Position numbers and translations under genes: made by a program | NCBI GenBank assembly: GCA_035712365.1 | Contig: DASTAW010000001.1 | Location: 1-64,000, forward strand | Length of the DNA: 64,000 bases | Reading direction: 5' to 3' | Source: Terriglobia bacterium | Lineage (GTDB): Bacteria; Acidobacteriota; Terriglobia; UBA7540 | Notes under the pieces: generated by a model | The model's database searches: none | Seen by the model: the letters and a program-made list of their open reading frames with translations, nothing else | What the model was told of the DNA's origin: nothing | Shown: positions 44,750 to 53,834 of the stretch, one piece after another | How positions within the stretch are numbered: position 1 is the stretch's first letter | Layout of the letters: each line of letters begins with the position of its first letter

Positions 44750-45085
44750 ATGGCCGAAGAAAAAGCTGAACTTCTCAAGGGAACGCTGGACATGCTGGTC
44801 CTGAAGGTTGTGGCGCTGGGCCCGATCCACGGCTACGCCATTGCTCAGCGCATCCAGCAGATCTCCCGCGACTTCTTCCAACTCCAACAAGGCTCGCTCT
44901 ATCCCGCGCTCCACCGGCTGGAGGACCGCGGCTGGCTGCGCGCGCAGTGGAAGGCCACAGAGACAGGCCGTGAGGCGAAGTTTTACGCGCTCACTCCCAA
45001 GGGTCGGAAACAGCTGGCGGCCGAGGTCAGGGGTTGGGAGCAGATGATCGATGCGGTCGCGTTGATTCTCAGGACAGCGGAGTAG
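44750..45085 (+). CDS. PadR-family transcriptional regulator
   Basis: The 111-residue product has the winged-helix PadR domain in full: LLKGTLDMLVLKVVALGPIHGYAIAQRIQQIS, LQQGSLYPALHRLEDRGWLRAQWK and REAKFYALTPKGRKQL, followed by a short C-terminal helix. It is the small PadR-s2 type. An ADOP-type permease gene follows 63 bp downstream, a pairing that is very frequent in Acidobacteriota. It probably represses its own promoter. The ATG at 44750 is preferred over the GTG at 44741. The stop is the TAG of a REP foot. Confidence 0.93.
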   Translation: MAEEKAELLKGTLDMLVLKVVALGPIHGYAIAQRIQQISRDFFQLQQGSLYPALHRLEDRGWLRAQWKATETGREAKFYALTPKGRKQLAAEVRGWEQMIDAVALILRTAE

Positions 45086-45129
45086 AGGCGGCCTTACGCC
45101 GCCACATGGCGACGTAAACTCGTCGCTAC
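45082..45129. repeat. GTAG-type REP pair (inverted)
   Basis: GTAG (45082-45085, giving the padR stop) heads the hairpin AGGCGGCCTTACGCCGCC; a second hairpin ends in CTAC at 45126-45129. It lies between padR and the permease gene. Confidence 0.75.
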
Positions 45130-45148
45130 TGTGGCTGAGGGCTGATTC

Positions 45149-47794
45149 ATGCGCTGGTACGAACGGTTTTTCCGAAGAGAGTTTACCGAAAAACGTCTCG
45201 ATGCCGAGCTGCGATTCCACCTTGAGCAGAGAATTGCCGACCTCGTGGCCGGAGGCATGACTGCGAAAGAAGCGTGGCGCCAGGCACGGATCGAGTTCGG
45301 AGGACTGGAGCACGTGAAAGAAGAATGCCGCGACGTCGGCGGTTCGCACATCATTGAAACAGTCATCCAGGACCTGCGCTACGGCCTGCGCCAGCTTCGC
45401 CGCAATCCGGGCTTCACAACCGTTGCCGTTCTGACGCTTGCTCTCGGCATCGGCACGAACACCACAATATTCAGCGCCGTCAGCGCAATCCTGCTGCGAA
45501 AGCCCCCGGTCAAAGAGCCGGATCGTTTGTGTGCGGTCTCCTCGAAGAACCTGATCAAAGGATGTGACCTGGAGCCCGTTTCCCCGCTCGATTTCGAGTC
45601 CTGGCGCGAGCAGAACAATGTTTTTGAAGCCGTGGCCGCCGATGCCGGCGCCTCGTTTACGCTGACGGGCGATGGAGAGCCGGAATCAGTGGCCGGCGAC
45701 CGCGTCACGCCGGGATACTTCAAAATCCTCGGGGTTCTGCCAACTCTCGGGCGCGCATTCCTGCCGGGCGAAGCGACGGCCGGAAACGATCGTGTGGTTA
45801 TTCTGAGCAACCCCCTTTGGCGCGAGCGCTTCAACTCGGACCCGAATGTGATTGGAAAGAATCTCGAGATCAACGGCGAGCCTTACACGGTCGTTGGCGT
45901 CATGCCGCCGGTGGCGTCTTCGTTTTCGTGGCTCGCGTTTCCGCGGCTATGGACCCCGCTGGCGTTTGAGCCGAAAGACCTGGCCCCATCGTCGCGCGAC
46001 AACCGATATGTCGGCCTCGTTTTCGGCCGGCTCAAGCCCGGCGTGACAACAAAACAGGCGCAGGCGGAAATGGGTTCAATCGCCAGCCGGCTCGCGCAAG
46101 CCTATCCAAAGGCGGACAAAGGCTGGGGTATTACCGTCCAGACTCTCCAGGAGTACGAGATCCGGTCCGCATACGTGACCAATGGCTTGATGTTGTTAAT
46201 GACCGTGGTGGGCCTGGTGTTGCTGATTGCCTGCGCCAACATCGCGGGATTGCTGCTGGCGCGAGGCGCCGGCCGCGCACACGAATTGGCCGTCAGGGCT
46301 GCGGTCGGGGCAAGCCGCGTCCGCCTGCTTCGGCAGATGCTCGTTGAGAGCCTTCTTATCAGCGCGCTGGGCGGAGCGGCCGGGTTGCTGATGTCTGTCT
46401 GGGGAATCGATTTGCTCCGCGCCGGTTTCAATTTCAACGACTATGGCAGGCAGCAGGCCGCCGGCTTCCGCATGGACCCGGCGACGCTACTCTTCACCTT
46501 GATGGTTTCCTTGCTGGCGGCCTTCGTCTTTGGTCTTGTGCCCGCCCTACGCGCGTCGAAGGCGAACCCCGGCGATGCGCTGGGCGAGACCGGCCGGACG
46601 GGCTCCAGCGGATTTCCTTGCAGCCGCTTGCGCAGCGCGCTGGTGACTTGTGAAATTGCGCTTGCTCTTGTTTTGCTGGCCGGCGCGGGCATCGTCATCC
46701 GTGAAGTCATCCGCGAGTTCACTGAGCCAAACGGGTTTAACCCAAACCACGTCGTGGTTGCGCAAATTGACCTGAAAGGCAAGCCATACCAAAAGCCCGC
46801 CGCGCAAATCGCCCTCTTCCAGCAAGTTACCGGAAAAGTGCGGGGCATTGCCGGAGTCGAATCGGCCGGCGCCGACACGTGCGTTCCGACCGGTTGTAAC
46901 TCCAGTACGCCCTTCAGCATCCAGGGCGAACCGCCTGTGCCGGAAACGAAAAGGCCTTCGGCGGACTATTTCGTGGTGGGGCCGGGGTATTTCCGCACGA
47001 TGCAAATTCCTTTAATAAAGGGACGCGAATTTTCGGATTCTGACGACACGCGCGCGCCTGTCGTAGCGGTTGTTAATCAGGAATTTGCGCGGCGTTTTTT
47101 CCCCAAGAGCGATGCGATCGGCCGGCAATTTGAAGTGGATCGAGGCCAGAACAAAAAGGCCGAGATTGTGGGTATCGTTGGAAACGTGAATGACTATATC
47201 GGCCAGCTGACCCCTCGCCCACAGATCTACGAGTCCTATCTCCAGATGGCACAAGCAACCATGGCCCTTGTCGTCCGGTCGCGCCTTGCGCCTTCGGCGC
47301 TTGCGCCCATGCTGCGCCGCGCGGTGTGGTCGGTGGATAAAGGCCAGCCAGTGGGAAGAATTCAAACCATGCAAGACCTCGCGGCCGATAATATGGGCGG
47401 CGACAAGATGATGGTCGCCCTGATGGCAATCTTCGCCGGTCTCGCGCTCGTTCTTGCCGCTGTAGGAATCTACGGTGTGGTTGCTTACTCAGTAAATCAG
47501 CGCACCCGTGAGATAGGAATTCGCATGGCGCTGGGCGCCCAGAAAAAACAGGTGCTCGGCCTCGTCCTGCGGCAAGGCAACCTGCTCACCGGGATTGGAT
47601 GTGCCATCGGCATCGTTCTCACGCTTCCGCTGCCGCGCCTTTTTGCCGGAATGTTTAACGGTTTCGCGGACCATGGACCGCTTGTCTTGATCATCGTGCC
47701 CTTCCTCGTGGGGACTGTCTCATTGCTTGCGACTTACATCCCCGCGCGCCGCGCGACGAAGGTGGACCCGATGGTGGCCTTGAGACACGAATAA
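45149..47794 (+). CDS. ADOP-type ABC transporter permease (MacB/FtsX-like)
   Basis: The 881-residue protein starts with a soluble helix pair typical of ADOP proteins (MRWYERFFRREFTEKRLDAELRFHLEQRIADLV), then a first MacB-type membrane helix (RRNPGFTTVAVLTLALGIGTNTTIFS), a periplasmic domain, three helices with GLVLLIACANIAGLLLARG and ELAVRAAVGASRVRLLRQMLVESL, and a repeat of this unit with a second periplasmic domain, ending in REIGIRMALGAQKKQVLGLVLRQG and RRATKVDPMVALRHE. No ATPase is adjacent, as is usual for this family. Substrate is unknown. Confidence 0.93.
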   Translation: MRWYERFFRREFTEKRLDAELRFHLEQRIADLVAGGMTAKEAWRQARIEFGGLEHVKEECRDVGGSHIIETVIQDLRYGLRQLRRNPGFTTVAVLTLALGIGTNTTIFSAVSAILLRKPPVKEPDRLCAVSSKNLIKGCDLEPVSPLDFESWREQNNVFEAVAADAGASFTLTGDGEPESVAGDRVTPGYFKILGVLPTLGRAFLPGEATAGNDRVVILSNPLWRERFNSDPNVIGKNLEINGEPYTVVGVMPPVASSFSWLAFPRLWTPLAFEPKDLAPSSRDNRYVGLVFGRLKPGVTTKQAQAEMGSIASRLAQAYPKADKGWGITVQTLQEYEIRSAYVTNGLMLLMTVVGLVLLIACANIAGLLLARGAGRAHELAVRAAVGASRVRLLRQMLVESLLISALGGAAGLLMSVWGIDLLRAGFNFNDYGRQQAAGFRMDPATLLFTLMVSLLAAFVFGLVPALRASKANPGDALGETGRTGSSGFPCSRLRSALVTCEIALALVLLAGAGIVIREVIREFTEPNGFNPNHVVVAQIDLKGKPYQKPAAQIALFQQVTGKVRGIAGVESAGADTCVPTGCNSSTPFSIQGEPPVPETKRPSADYFVVGPGYFRTMQIPLIKGREFSDSDDTRAPVVAVVNQEFARRFFPKSDAIGRQFEVDRGQNKKAEIVGIVGNVNDYIGQLTPRPQIYESYLQMAQATMALVVRSRLAPSALAPMLRRAVWSVDKGQPVGRIQTMQDLAADNMGGDKMMVALMAIFAGLALVLAAVGIYGVVAYSVNQRTREIGIRMALGAQKKQVLGLVLRQGNLLTGIGCAIGIVLTLPLPRLFAGMFNGFADHGPLVLIIVPFLVGTVSLLATYIPARRATKVDPMVALRHE

Positions 47795-47962
47795 GGCAGT
47801 GGTTAGTGGTCAGTGGTTAGTGACGAGTAAGGAGGAATTGCAGAGTTCCGATTGCCGGCTGCCACAGCACAATCTCATCCGCCAGAATCACGATGATGAT
47901 TGCGCCATTTGCACGATCATGATCGGGCAGTCGGCAACAGGGACAGCCAGGGGCGTTTGGGG

Positions 47963-48013
47963 GCCGTCATTCTGAGGCCGCTTTCTGGCCGAAGAATCCG
48001 CTTTTCGAACTGC
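47963..48013. repeat. Dispersed 50-bp repeat, copy 2
   Basis: GCCGTCATTCTGAGGCC to AATCCGCTTTTCGAACTGC is closely related to 44609-44657. It contains GGCCGCTTTCTGGCC, a small palindrome, and ends 34 bp before the his promoter. Confidence 0.6.
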
Positions 48014-48046
48014 GGCGTGTGTTCCGCCGCCATGCCGACACGCCTG

Positions 48047-48075
48047 TTGACAAAACATGTGGCGTAGATTAATGT
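48047..48075 (+). promoter_or_regulatory. Likely promoter of the his operon
   Basis: TTGACA (48047-48052) is a perfect -35. The best-spaced -10 (TAATGT, 48070-48075) is poor, but ATTAAT overlaps it at 48068-48073. Transcription would start a few bases before the leader ATG at 48085, so the leader peptide may be translated from a nearly leaderless RNA. Confidence 0.5.
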
Positions 48076-48084
48076 AAGTTCTCT

Positions 48085-48156
48085 ATGCGGTACGCGCCGG
48101 CACATCACCATCACCATACGAACCACAAGGTGTGGTGTCAGTGGGTGCTGGCCTAA
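48085..48156 (+). CDS. hisL: His operon leader peptide
   Basis: This 23-codon frame reads MRYAPAHHHHHTNHKVWCQW and three more residues, with five consecutive His codons (48103-48117) and a sixth at 48124. Such a run is the hallmark of ribosome-mediated attenuation in enteric his operons. It lies 90 bp upstream of hisI, directly before a terminator that can form an alternative structure with the last part of the frame. No Shine-Dalgarno is evident. The role follows from design and position; no direct homology to the enteric peptide is needed or seen. Confidence 0.85.
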   Translation: MRYAPAHHHHHTNHKVWCQWVLA

Positions 48157-48217
48157 TCGGGAACCAGGATCGGAATTAAGTTAGGACCCGCTGACGATTA
48201 GAGTTAGCGGGTTTTTT
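48137..48217 (+). terminator. His attenuator: terminator with competing antiterminator
   Basis: The terminator stem pairs 48186-48195 (ACCCGCTGAC) with 48203-48212 (GTTAGCGGGT), 10 bp with one G-U, loop of 7, followed by a T-run. The segment 48137-48146 (GTCAGTGGGT), within the leader frame, can instead pair with 48186-48195 over 10 bp with one G-U, excluding the terminator. A further hairpin ACCACA/TGTGGT (48122-48136) lies just upstream. Stalling at the His codons would favour the antiterminator. Confidence 0.85.
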
Positions 48218-48245
48218 TATTTTTGGGCAATGGAGCATCAAGACC

Positions 48246-48635
48246 ATGGACTTGAAATTCCAGGACAATCTTATCCCAGCCATCGTCCAAGACTGGAAGA
48301 CCGGCGACGTGCTGATGCTGGGCTATATGAACAGCCAGGCTTACCAGACGACATTGAATACCGGGTTCGTCACCTTCTACAGCCGCAGCCGGCAGAAGCT
48401 CTGGACCAAGGGTGAAACCTCCGGCCACAAGCTGAAGGTCCGCGAAGTTCGCGTGGATTGCGACCAGGACGCGCTGCTAGTGCGCGCGGAGCTTGCGGGG
48501 CCCGGCTGCTGCCACATGGGTTATCGGTCGTGTTTCTTCCGCAAGGTGACGCCCCAGGGCGAAGAAGTCATCGCCCGGCAGGAATTCAATCCCAACGAGG
48601 TCTACCGCAGTTCGCAACAGGAGACGAAAGCATGA
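48246..48635 (+). CDS. hisI: Phosphoribosyl-AMP cyclohydrolase
   Basis: This enzyme opens the purine ring of PR-AMP, the third step of histidine synthesis. The 129-residue product has [27 protein letters not shown], the metal site VDCDQDALL and the zinc-binding [13 protein letters not shown]. It is the single-domain form; no HisE pyrophosphatase domain is fused to it or found in the window. It is the first structural gene after the attenuator, and its stop overlaps the hisG start by 4 bp. Confidence 0.96.
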   Translation: MDLKFQDNLIPAIVQDWKTGDVLMLGYMNSQAYQTTLNTGFVTFYSRSRQKLWTKGETSGHKLKVREVRVDCDQDALLVRAELAGPGCCHMGYRSCFFRKVTPQGEEVIARQEFNPNEVYRSSQQETKA

Positions 48636-49510
48636 GTTTGAAACTGGGAATCCCCAAGGGCAGCCTTCAGGAAGCCTCCCTGCAACTGTTTCGTCGCGCT
48701 GGTTATGAGATCACCTGCAACTCGCGGTCCTATTTTCCCGTGATTGATGACGGCGAAATGGAGTGCATGCTGATCCGCGCCCAGGAGATGGCCCGCTACG
48801 TGGAAGACGGCGTGCTCGACGCCGGCATGACGGGCCGGGACTGGATTCTGGAGAATAATGAAGCCGGCAACGGCGTGGTGGAAGTTGCTGACCTGATTTA
48901 CGCCAAAAACACTTTTGGTAAAGTTCGATGGGTGCTGGCGGTGCCGGAGAAGTCAGAGATCCAAGGCGTCAGGGACCTGGAAGGGAAAATCGTGGCCACC
49001 GAACTGGTGAATGTGACCCGTCGTTACCTGACGAAAAACGGTGTCAACGCCAAAGTGGAATTTTCCTGGGGAGCCACGGAAGTGAAGCCCCCGGTCCTTG
49101 CCGACGCCATCGTTGAGGTCACGGAGACCGGCTCATCACTGCGCGCCAACGGCCTGCGCATTGTCGAGACTGTGCTCGAATCGAACACCAAATTCATCGT
49201 CAACAAGGCCGCCTGGAACGACGCCTGGAAGCGGCAGAAAATTGAGACCCTGGTGATGCTGCTGAAGGGGGCCATCGACGCGGCCGGCAAGGTGGGCCTG
49301 ATGCTGAACGTGAAGCGCGCAGACCTGAAGGCCGTGCTCGATGTGCTGCCGGCGCTGAAGCGGCCCACCATCTCAGACCTCAGTGATTCGGATTGGGTGG
49401 CGGTCAATACCGTGATTGAAGAAAAGACGGCGCGGGAAATCATTCCACGGCTCAAGGCCGCGAACGCGCAGGGCATTGTGGAATATCCGTTGAACAAGAT
49501 CGTCCTTTAG
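48632..49510 (+). CDS. hisG: ATP phosphoribosyltransferase, long form
   Basis: HisG starts histidine synthesis by joining ATP and PRPP. The 292-residue product shows [49 protein letters not shown] and [29 protein letters not shown], and a C-terminal regulatory ACT-like domain (about residues 205-292), so it is the long, histidine-inhibited form that does not need HisZ. Both enzyme feedback and transcript attenuation therefore seem to control the pathway. ATG overlaps the hisI stop. Confidence 0.96.
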   Translation: MSLKLGIPKGSLQEASLQLFRRAGYEITCNSRSYFPVIDDGEMECMLIRAQEMARYVEDGVLDAGMTGRDWILENNEAGNGVVEVADLIYAKNTFGKVRWVLAVPEKSEIQGVRDLEGKIVATELVNVTRRYLTKNGVNAKVEFSWGATEVKPPVLADAIVEVTETGSSLRANGLRIVETVLESNTKFIVNKAAWNDAWKRQKIETLVMLLKGAIDAAGKVGLMLNVKRADLKAVLDVLPALKRPTISDLSDSDWVAVNTVIEEKTAREIIPRLKAANAQGIVEYPLNKIVL

Positions 49511-49552
49511 ATTGCACGTCCGGCCGGGATGGCAGGACAAGAGAGATGCCAT

Positions 49553-50140
49553 ATGGGAAACCGGAGAGTGTGCGTTTATTGCGGGTCGAGCTGCCAATGC
49601 GATGCCGCCTACCTGAAAGCTGCGGAGCGGCTGGGCCGCGTGCTGGCGCGGAACAATTTTACGGTGGTTTATGGCGGCGGGGCTGCGGGCTCGATGAAGA
49701 GCCTGGCCGACGGCGTGATGGCCGAAGGCGGCCGCCTGGTGGGCGTGATTCCGGAATTCATGGTGGAGCTCGAATGGGCGAACCCGCAGCTTTCTGAAAC
49801 CATCGTGGTGAACGGAATGCACGAGCGCAAGAAGCGGATGATTGATGGCGTAGACGCGGCGATCGCACTTCCCGGCGGATGCGGCACGCTGGAAGAACTG
49901 ATGGAGGCAATCACCTGGAAGCGGCTGGGCCTTTACCTGGGGGCCATCGTTATCCTGAATACGCAGTCATTCTACCAGCCGCTCATCCGCCTGCTCGAGC
50001 AGTGCATCGGAGAGCGCTTCATGGATTCCCGGCACGCCCGCATGTGGAGCGTTGTGGGTGAACCGGAAGAAGTCCCGCAGGCCATTTCCGCCGCCGAGCC
50101 CTGGAGCGAGGACTGCCGGAGCTTTGCGACGTTGAGGTGA
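49553..50140 (+). CDS. LOG-family / TIGR00730 Rossmann-fold protein
   Basis: The 195-residue product begins MGNRRVCVYCGSS and contains NFTVVYGGGAAGSMKSLADGVMAEGGRLVGVIPEF, the ERKKRMIDGVDAAIALPGGCGTLEELMEA motif (PGGxGTxxE) and KRLGLYLGAIVI, matching lysine-decarboxylase-like LOG proteins, which are cytokinin-type nucleoside 5'-monophosphate phosphoribohydrolases. It sits within the his operon between hisG and hisD, although it has no known role in the pathway. A start at 49529 is also possible; conserved sequence begins at 49553. Confidence 0.88.
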   Translation: MGNRRVCVYCGSSCQCDAAYLKAAERLGRVLARNNFTVVYGGGAAGSMKSLADGVMAEGGRLVGVIPEFMVELEWANPQLSETIVVNGMHERKKRMIDGVDAAIALPGGCGTLEELMEAITWKRLGLYLGAIVILNTQSFYQPLIRLLEQCIGERFMDSRHARMWSVVGEPEEVPQAISAAEPWSEDCRSFATLR

Positions 50141-50201
50141 ATTGAACATTCGACACGAACGCGGCCGTTGACTGGCGGACCGCCGCAACTGAGACATCGT
50201 G

Positions 50202-51497
50202 ATGATTCCAATCTTCCGCAGCAGCGACACCGAGAACGTCAAGCGAATTCTCCGCTCCGGAGAGGCTCAGATCAAAAAGGCTGAGGCCGCCGCCCGGCGC
50301 ATTCTGAACGACGTTCGGCGCGAGGGCGATCGCGCGCTCAAACGGTGGACTCTGCAACTCGACAACATTGACCTCGCCAGGGAAGGGTTCACGGTCAAGC
50401 GGCGCGAGATCGACAAAGCCTATCGCCAGGTTCCCGAAGGTTTCGTGGAAGTTGTCCAGTCTTCTGCGCGCAACATTCGCAAATCGGCGCGTGAGCAGTT
50501 GCCGCGTGCCTGGCAGATCAGCAACGGACCGGGCATAAAAATCAGGCAGATGGTCAGGCCGCTTGACCGCGTGGCGTGTTACGTGCCCGGCGGCCGTTTC
50601 CCGCTGCCCTCCACCGTGCTGATGAGTGTGATTCCAGCGCAGGTTGCTGGCGTCGAGGAAATCTTCGTCACTTCTCCGCGCCCGGCGCCCGCCGTGCTGG
50701 TCGCCGCCGACATTCTTGGGATCGAGAAGATTTTCCGGCTGGGCGGGGCGCAGGCCATCGGCGCGTTCGCCTACGGCACGGAGAGCGTTCCGCGCGCGGA
50801 CAAAATCGTGGGGCCCGGCAACCGCTTCGTCGCCGCTGCCAAAAAGCTGGTGTCCGGTGATTGCGGAATCGATTTTATCGCCGGGCCTTCGGAACTGATG
50901 GTGGTTGCGTCCGAGGGCAACGCCGAATGGATTGCTTCTGATCTGGTGGCGCAGGCGGAGCACGATCCCGACGCCGTGGCCATTTTCCTGACGCCATCTC
51001 GCAGGCTGGCGCTCGAAGTTCAGGGCGCGGCGGAAAGAATCCTGCATGAGGTTTTGGTCACCGAAACCGATGTTGCCGCAAGAGCGCTGAGCGGGCACGG
51101 GGCCGTGGTGGTGACGAAGAATCTGGAAGAAGCCATTGATCTCGTAAACGACTTTGCTCCCGAGCACCTCACTTTGCTTGATGGCGCGAGGCGGATGCTC
51201 GATCGTGTGCGCTCGGCAGGATCGATCTTTCTCGGCGAAACCAGCCCCGTTGCGGCAGGCGATTACGCTTCCGGCACCAATCACATTCTGCCCACCGCCG
51301 GTGCGGCGCGGCTGCGCGGTGGGTTGAGCGCCGCCGATTTCGTCAAGACCATTTCCGTGCAGGAACTCACTCCGCAGGGTCTCGGGCGCATTCGGAAAAC
51401 CATCACCACTCTGGCCCGCACCGAGGGCTTGAAAGCGCACGCGTATTCCATCGAAACGAGGTTCAAGGTCCATGCTTCGACCCCGAAGGGCCGTTGA
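50202..51497 (+). CDS. hisD: Histidinol dehydrogenase
   Basis: HisD oxidises L-histidinol to L-histidine in two NAD-dependent steps. The 431-residue product shows RPLDRVACYVPGGRFPLPSTVLMSVIPAQVAGV, GGAQAIGAFAYGTESVPRADKIVGPGN, DFIAGPSELMVVA, AQAEHDPDA, the metal and catalytic His region APEHLTL, and GDYASGTNHILPT. A GTG one codon earlier (50199) is an alternative start. The last 26 bp overlap the hisC start in another frame. Confidence 0.97.
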   Translation: MIPIFRSSDTENVKRILRSGEAQIKKAEAAARRILNDVRREGDRALKRWTLQLDNIDLAREGFTVKRREIDKAYRQVPEGFVEVVQSSARNIRKSAREQLPRAWQISNGPGIKIRQMVRPLDRVACYVPGGRFPLPSTVLMSVIPAQVAGVEEIFVTSPRPAPAVLVAADILGIEKIFRLGGAQAIGAFAYGTESVPRADKIVGPGNRFVAAAKKLVSGDCGIDFIAGPSELMVVASEGNAEWIASDLVAQAEHDPDAVAIFLTPSRRLALEVQGAAERILHEVLVTETDVAARALSGHGAVVVTKNLEEAIDLVNDFAPEHLTLLDGARRMLDRVRSAGSIFLGETSPVAAGDYASGTNHILPTAGAARLRGGLSAADFVKTISVQELTPQGLGRIRKTITTLARTEGLKAHAYSIETRFKVHASTPKGR

Positions 51498-52590
51498 GCG
51501 CCTGAAGGCTTACCGCCCTCCACGCGAGGGGCGCGGCGGAAAGCTCCGGCTGGATTTCAATGAAAATACCGTGGGCTGCGCGCCGCAGGTGATCCGGGCG
51601 CTGCGCAGCAAGCTGAACGGCGACTGGCTCTCGCGCTACCCGGAATACGAAGCGGCGCGCGAAACGCTTGCGGGCTATTTTGGCGTCGCCGCGGATGAAC
51701 TGCTGCTGGCCAACGGCACCGACGATGCCATCAAGATGGTCTGCGACACTTTCGTGGGCCCGGGCGATGAATTGATTGTTCCTGCGCCAACGTTCCCCGT
51801 CTATGAGTTCTTCCACACGGTCGCCGGGGGACGCACCACGCGCGTCCGGTATGACGAACAATTCCGCCTTACGGCGCGCATGCTGCTCGCTGCCGTCAAT
51901 AAGCGCACGCGCTGGATGGCCATCGCCAATCCCAACAATCCGACCGGTACCGTGGTTTCACAGCGCGACCTGCGCGCGATTCTGCGGGAAGCTCCCGACG
52001 TGCTGGTTTTGGTGGACGAAGCTTACGTCGATTTTTCCGGACAGACGGTCCTTTTCTGGATCAGAAAATATCCCAATCTGGTGGTGACACGAACGTTTTC
52101 AAAGGCCTTTGGCCTGGCCGCGCTGCGCCTGGGTTGCATCCTGACCAATGCTGAAATCGCTGAACCCATGCGGCGCGCGCAGAACCCGTTTGCGGTGAAT
52201 TCACTGGCACTGGCTTGCGCGCTGGAAGCCATCAAGCACGACAAATTCGTGGCCCGCTATGCCCGGGAGGTGTGTAACAATCGCGGCCAGCTCTGCAGGT
52301 TTCTCGACAAGATTGGCATTCCTTATGTGCCAAGCTTTTCCAATTTCGTGCTGGCGCGCGTGGGCGCAAAGGCTTCGGAAATCGCGCTCAAGCTGCGCGA
52401 CCGGGACATCCTGATCCGTGACTGGAGCTATGACCCGCGCCTGCAAGGCTACCTGCGATTCACCGTCGGCTCAACCGAACAGACGCGGCGGCTGATACAG
52501 GGGCTTGCGGAGTTTCGCTCGATGATGGAACCGCAGATGGACCACGGAGCGGGGACCCGGCGTAAGTCTTCACAAAGGCGGTCTTCATGA
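51472..52590 (+). CDS. hisC: Histidinol-phosphate aminotransferase
   Basis: This PLP enzyme makes histidinol phosphate from imidazole acetol phosphate. The 372-residue product has [44 protein letters not shown], the PLP lysine in [14 protein letters not shown] and [10 protein letters not shown] short basic tail (about residues 355-372) overlaps hisB's start and is not conserved in appearance. It overlaps hisD by 26 bp and hisB by 4 bp, so translation is tightly coupled. Confidence 0.95.
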   Translation: MLRPRRAVERLKAYRPPREGRGGKLRLDFNENTVGCAPQVIRALRSKLNGDWLSRYPEYEAARETLAGYFGVAADELLLANGTDDAIKMVCDTFVGPGDELIVPAPTFPVYEFFHTVAGGRTTRVRYDEQFRLTARMLLAAVNKRTRWMAIANPNNPTGTVVSQRDLRAILREAPDVLVLVDEAYVDFSGQTVLFWIRKYPNLVVTRTFSKAFGLAALRLGCILTNAEIAEPMRRAQNPFAVNSLALACALEAIKHDKFVARYAREVCNNRGQLCRFLDKIGIPYVPSFSNFVLARVGAKASEIALKLRDRDILIRDWSYDPRLQGYLRFTVGSTEQTRRLIQGLAEFRSMMEPQMDHGAGTRRKSSQRRSS

Positions 52591-53180
52591 AGCCCCGCGC
52601 GGCCACCCTCCACCGCAAGACTACGGAAACCGACATCCGCATCCGGCTCGATCTGGACGGCCGCGGGCGCTACTCGGTTTCCACCGGCATCCGGTTTCTC
52701 GACCATATGCTGGAGCTTTTTGCGCGCCACGGCGGTTTTGATCTGGAGCTCAAAGCGCGTGGGGACCTTGACGTTGACCAGCATCACACGGTTGAAGATG
52801 TAGGAATCGCATTAGGCGAGGCGCTGCTCAAGGCGCTGGGCGCTAAAAAAGGAATCAATCGCGCCGGCTACTTTGTGATGCCCATGGATGAGACGCTGGC
52901 GCTCGCTTCGGTTGACCTGAGCGGCCGGCCTTACCTGGTGCTGAATGCGCCGATCCGCGCGCGCCTGGTGGGCGATCTACAGTCCGAACTACTGGAGGAT
53001 TTTTTCCAGGGTTTTGCGACGAGCGCCAGGGCCAACGTGCATCTCAAGATTTTTTACGGCCGTTCAAGCCACCACGGCATTGAAGCGCTGTTCAAGGCGC
53101 TGGCGCGGGCCTTGCGCTACGCGTGCTCGCGCGACGCCCGGCTGAAAGACCAGCTTCCATCAACCAAGGGGCTCCTATGA
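52587..53180 (+). CDS. hisB: Imidazoleglycerol-phosphate dehydratase
   Basis: The single-domain HisB removes water from imidazole glycerol phosphate. The 197-residue product shows [16 protein letters not shown], the metal site [43 protein letters not shown] and [26 protein letters not shown]. No histidinol-phosphatase domain is fused, and no such phosphatase gene is found in the operon. It overlaps hisC and hisH by 4 bp each. Confidence 0.97.
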   Translation: MKPRAATLHRKTTETDIRIRLDLDGRGRYSVSTGIRFLDHMLELFARHGGFDLELKARGDLDVDQHHTVEDVGIALGEALLKALGAKKGINRAGYFVMPMDETLALASVDLSGRPYLVLNAPIRARLVGDLQSELLEDFFQGFATSARANVHLKIFYGRSSHHGIEALFKALARALRYACSRDARLKDQLPSTKGLL

Positions 53181-53770
53181 TCGGCGTGATCAACTACGGC
53201 GCAGGCAACGTCGGCTCCGTGCTGCGGGCTGTCCAATATCTCGGTTTCCCGGCGGAAGCCGTTGAGGACGTGGGACGGTTGCAGTCCGCCGACCGGCTCA
53301 TTCTTCCCGGCCAGGGACATTTCGGCGCTATGATGGACGCCCTGGAATCGAAGAAGATGATCGCTCCGCTGCGGGAGCAGATTGCGAGTGGGAAGCCCTT
53401 CCTCGGAATCTGTCTGGGACTCCAGGCGCTTTATGAATCGAGCGAAGAAGCTCCGGACCGCCCAGGTTTTGGGTTGCTGCCAGGCCGCGTAAAAAGGTTT
53501 GAGGGAGTCTTCAAGGTCCCACACCTCGGCTGGAGCCAGTTGGAGATTCGCCACGCCGACGGACTTTTCAAAGGCGTTCCCGGTGGCAGCTTCGCTTACT
53601 TCTGCCATTCGTATTATGGGCCTGTCACGGCGGAGACGACGGCGGTCACGGAATACGGCCAGGACTTTGCGGCCGCGGTCCGAGTGGGCCCCGCCTATGC
53701 CGTGCAGTTCCATCCCGAAAAATCGGGCGATGTGGGATTGAAGATACTGGAGAATTTTCTGAAATCGTGA
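53177..53770 (+). CDS. hisH: Imidazole glycerol phosphate synthase, glutaminase subunit
   Basis: HisH supplies ammonia to HisF. The 197-residue class I amidotransferase starts [18 protein letters not shown], has the nucleophile Cys in [11 protein letters not shown], a PGQGHFGA oxyanion region, [10 protein letters not shown], and the His-Glu pair in [12 protein letters not shown] overlaps the hisB stop by 4 bp. A gap of 64 bp precedes hisF, the widest in this part of the operon; it holds no clear motif. Confidence 0.97.
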   Translation: MIGVINYGAGNVGSVLRAVQYLGFPAEAVEDVGRLQSADRLILPGQGHFGAMMDALESKKMIAPLREQIASGKPFLGICLGLQALYESSEEAPDRPGFGLLPGRVKRFEGVFKVPHLGWSQLEIRHADGLFKGVPGGSFAYFCHSYYGPVTAETTAVTEYGQDFAAAVRVGPAYAVQFHPEKSGDVGLKILENFLKS

Positions 53771-53834
53771 CGTTGAGAGGAACGGGCGGCCTGCCTCGAG
53801 TTACCCCATTCGTCTCTCGGATTGCAAGAACTCC

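Noticed and set aside
50019-51473. 484-codon open frame on the minus strand
   Set aside because: It is antisense to hisD and shows no motif.
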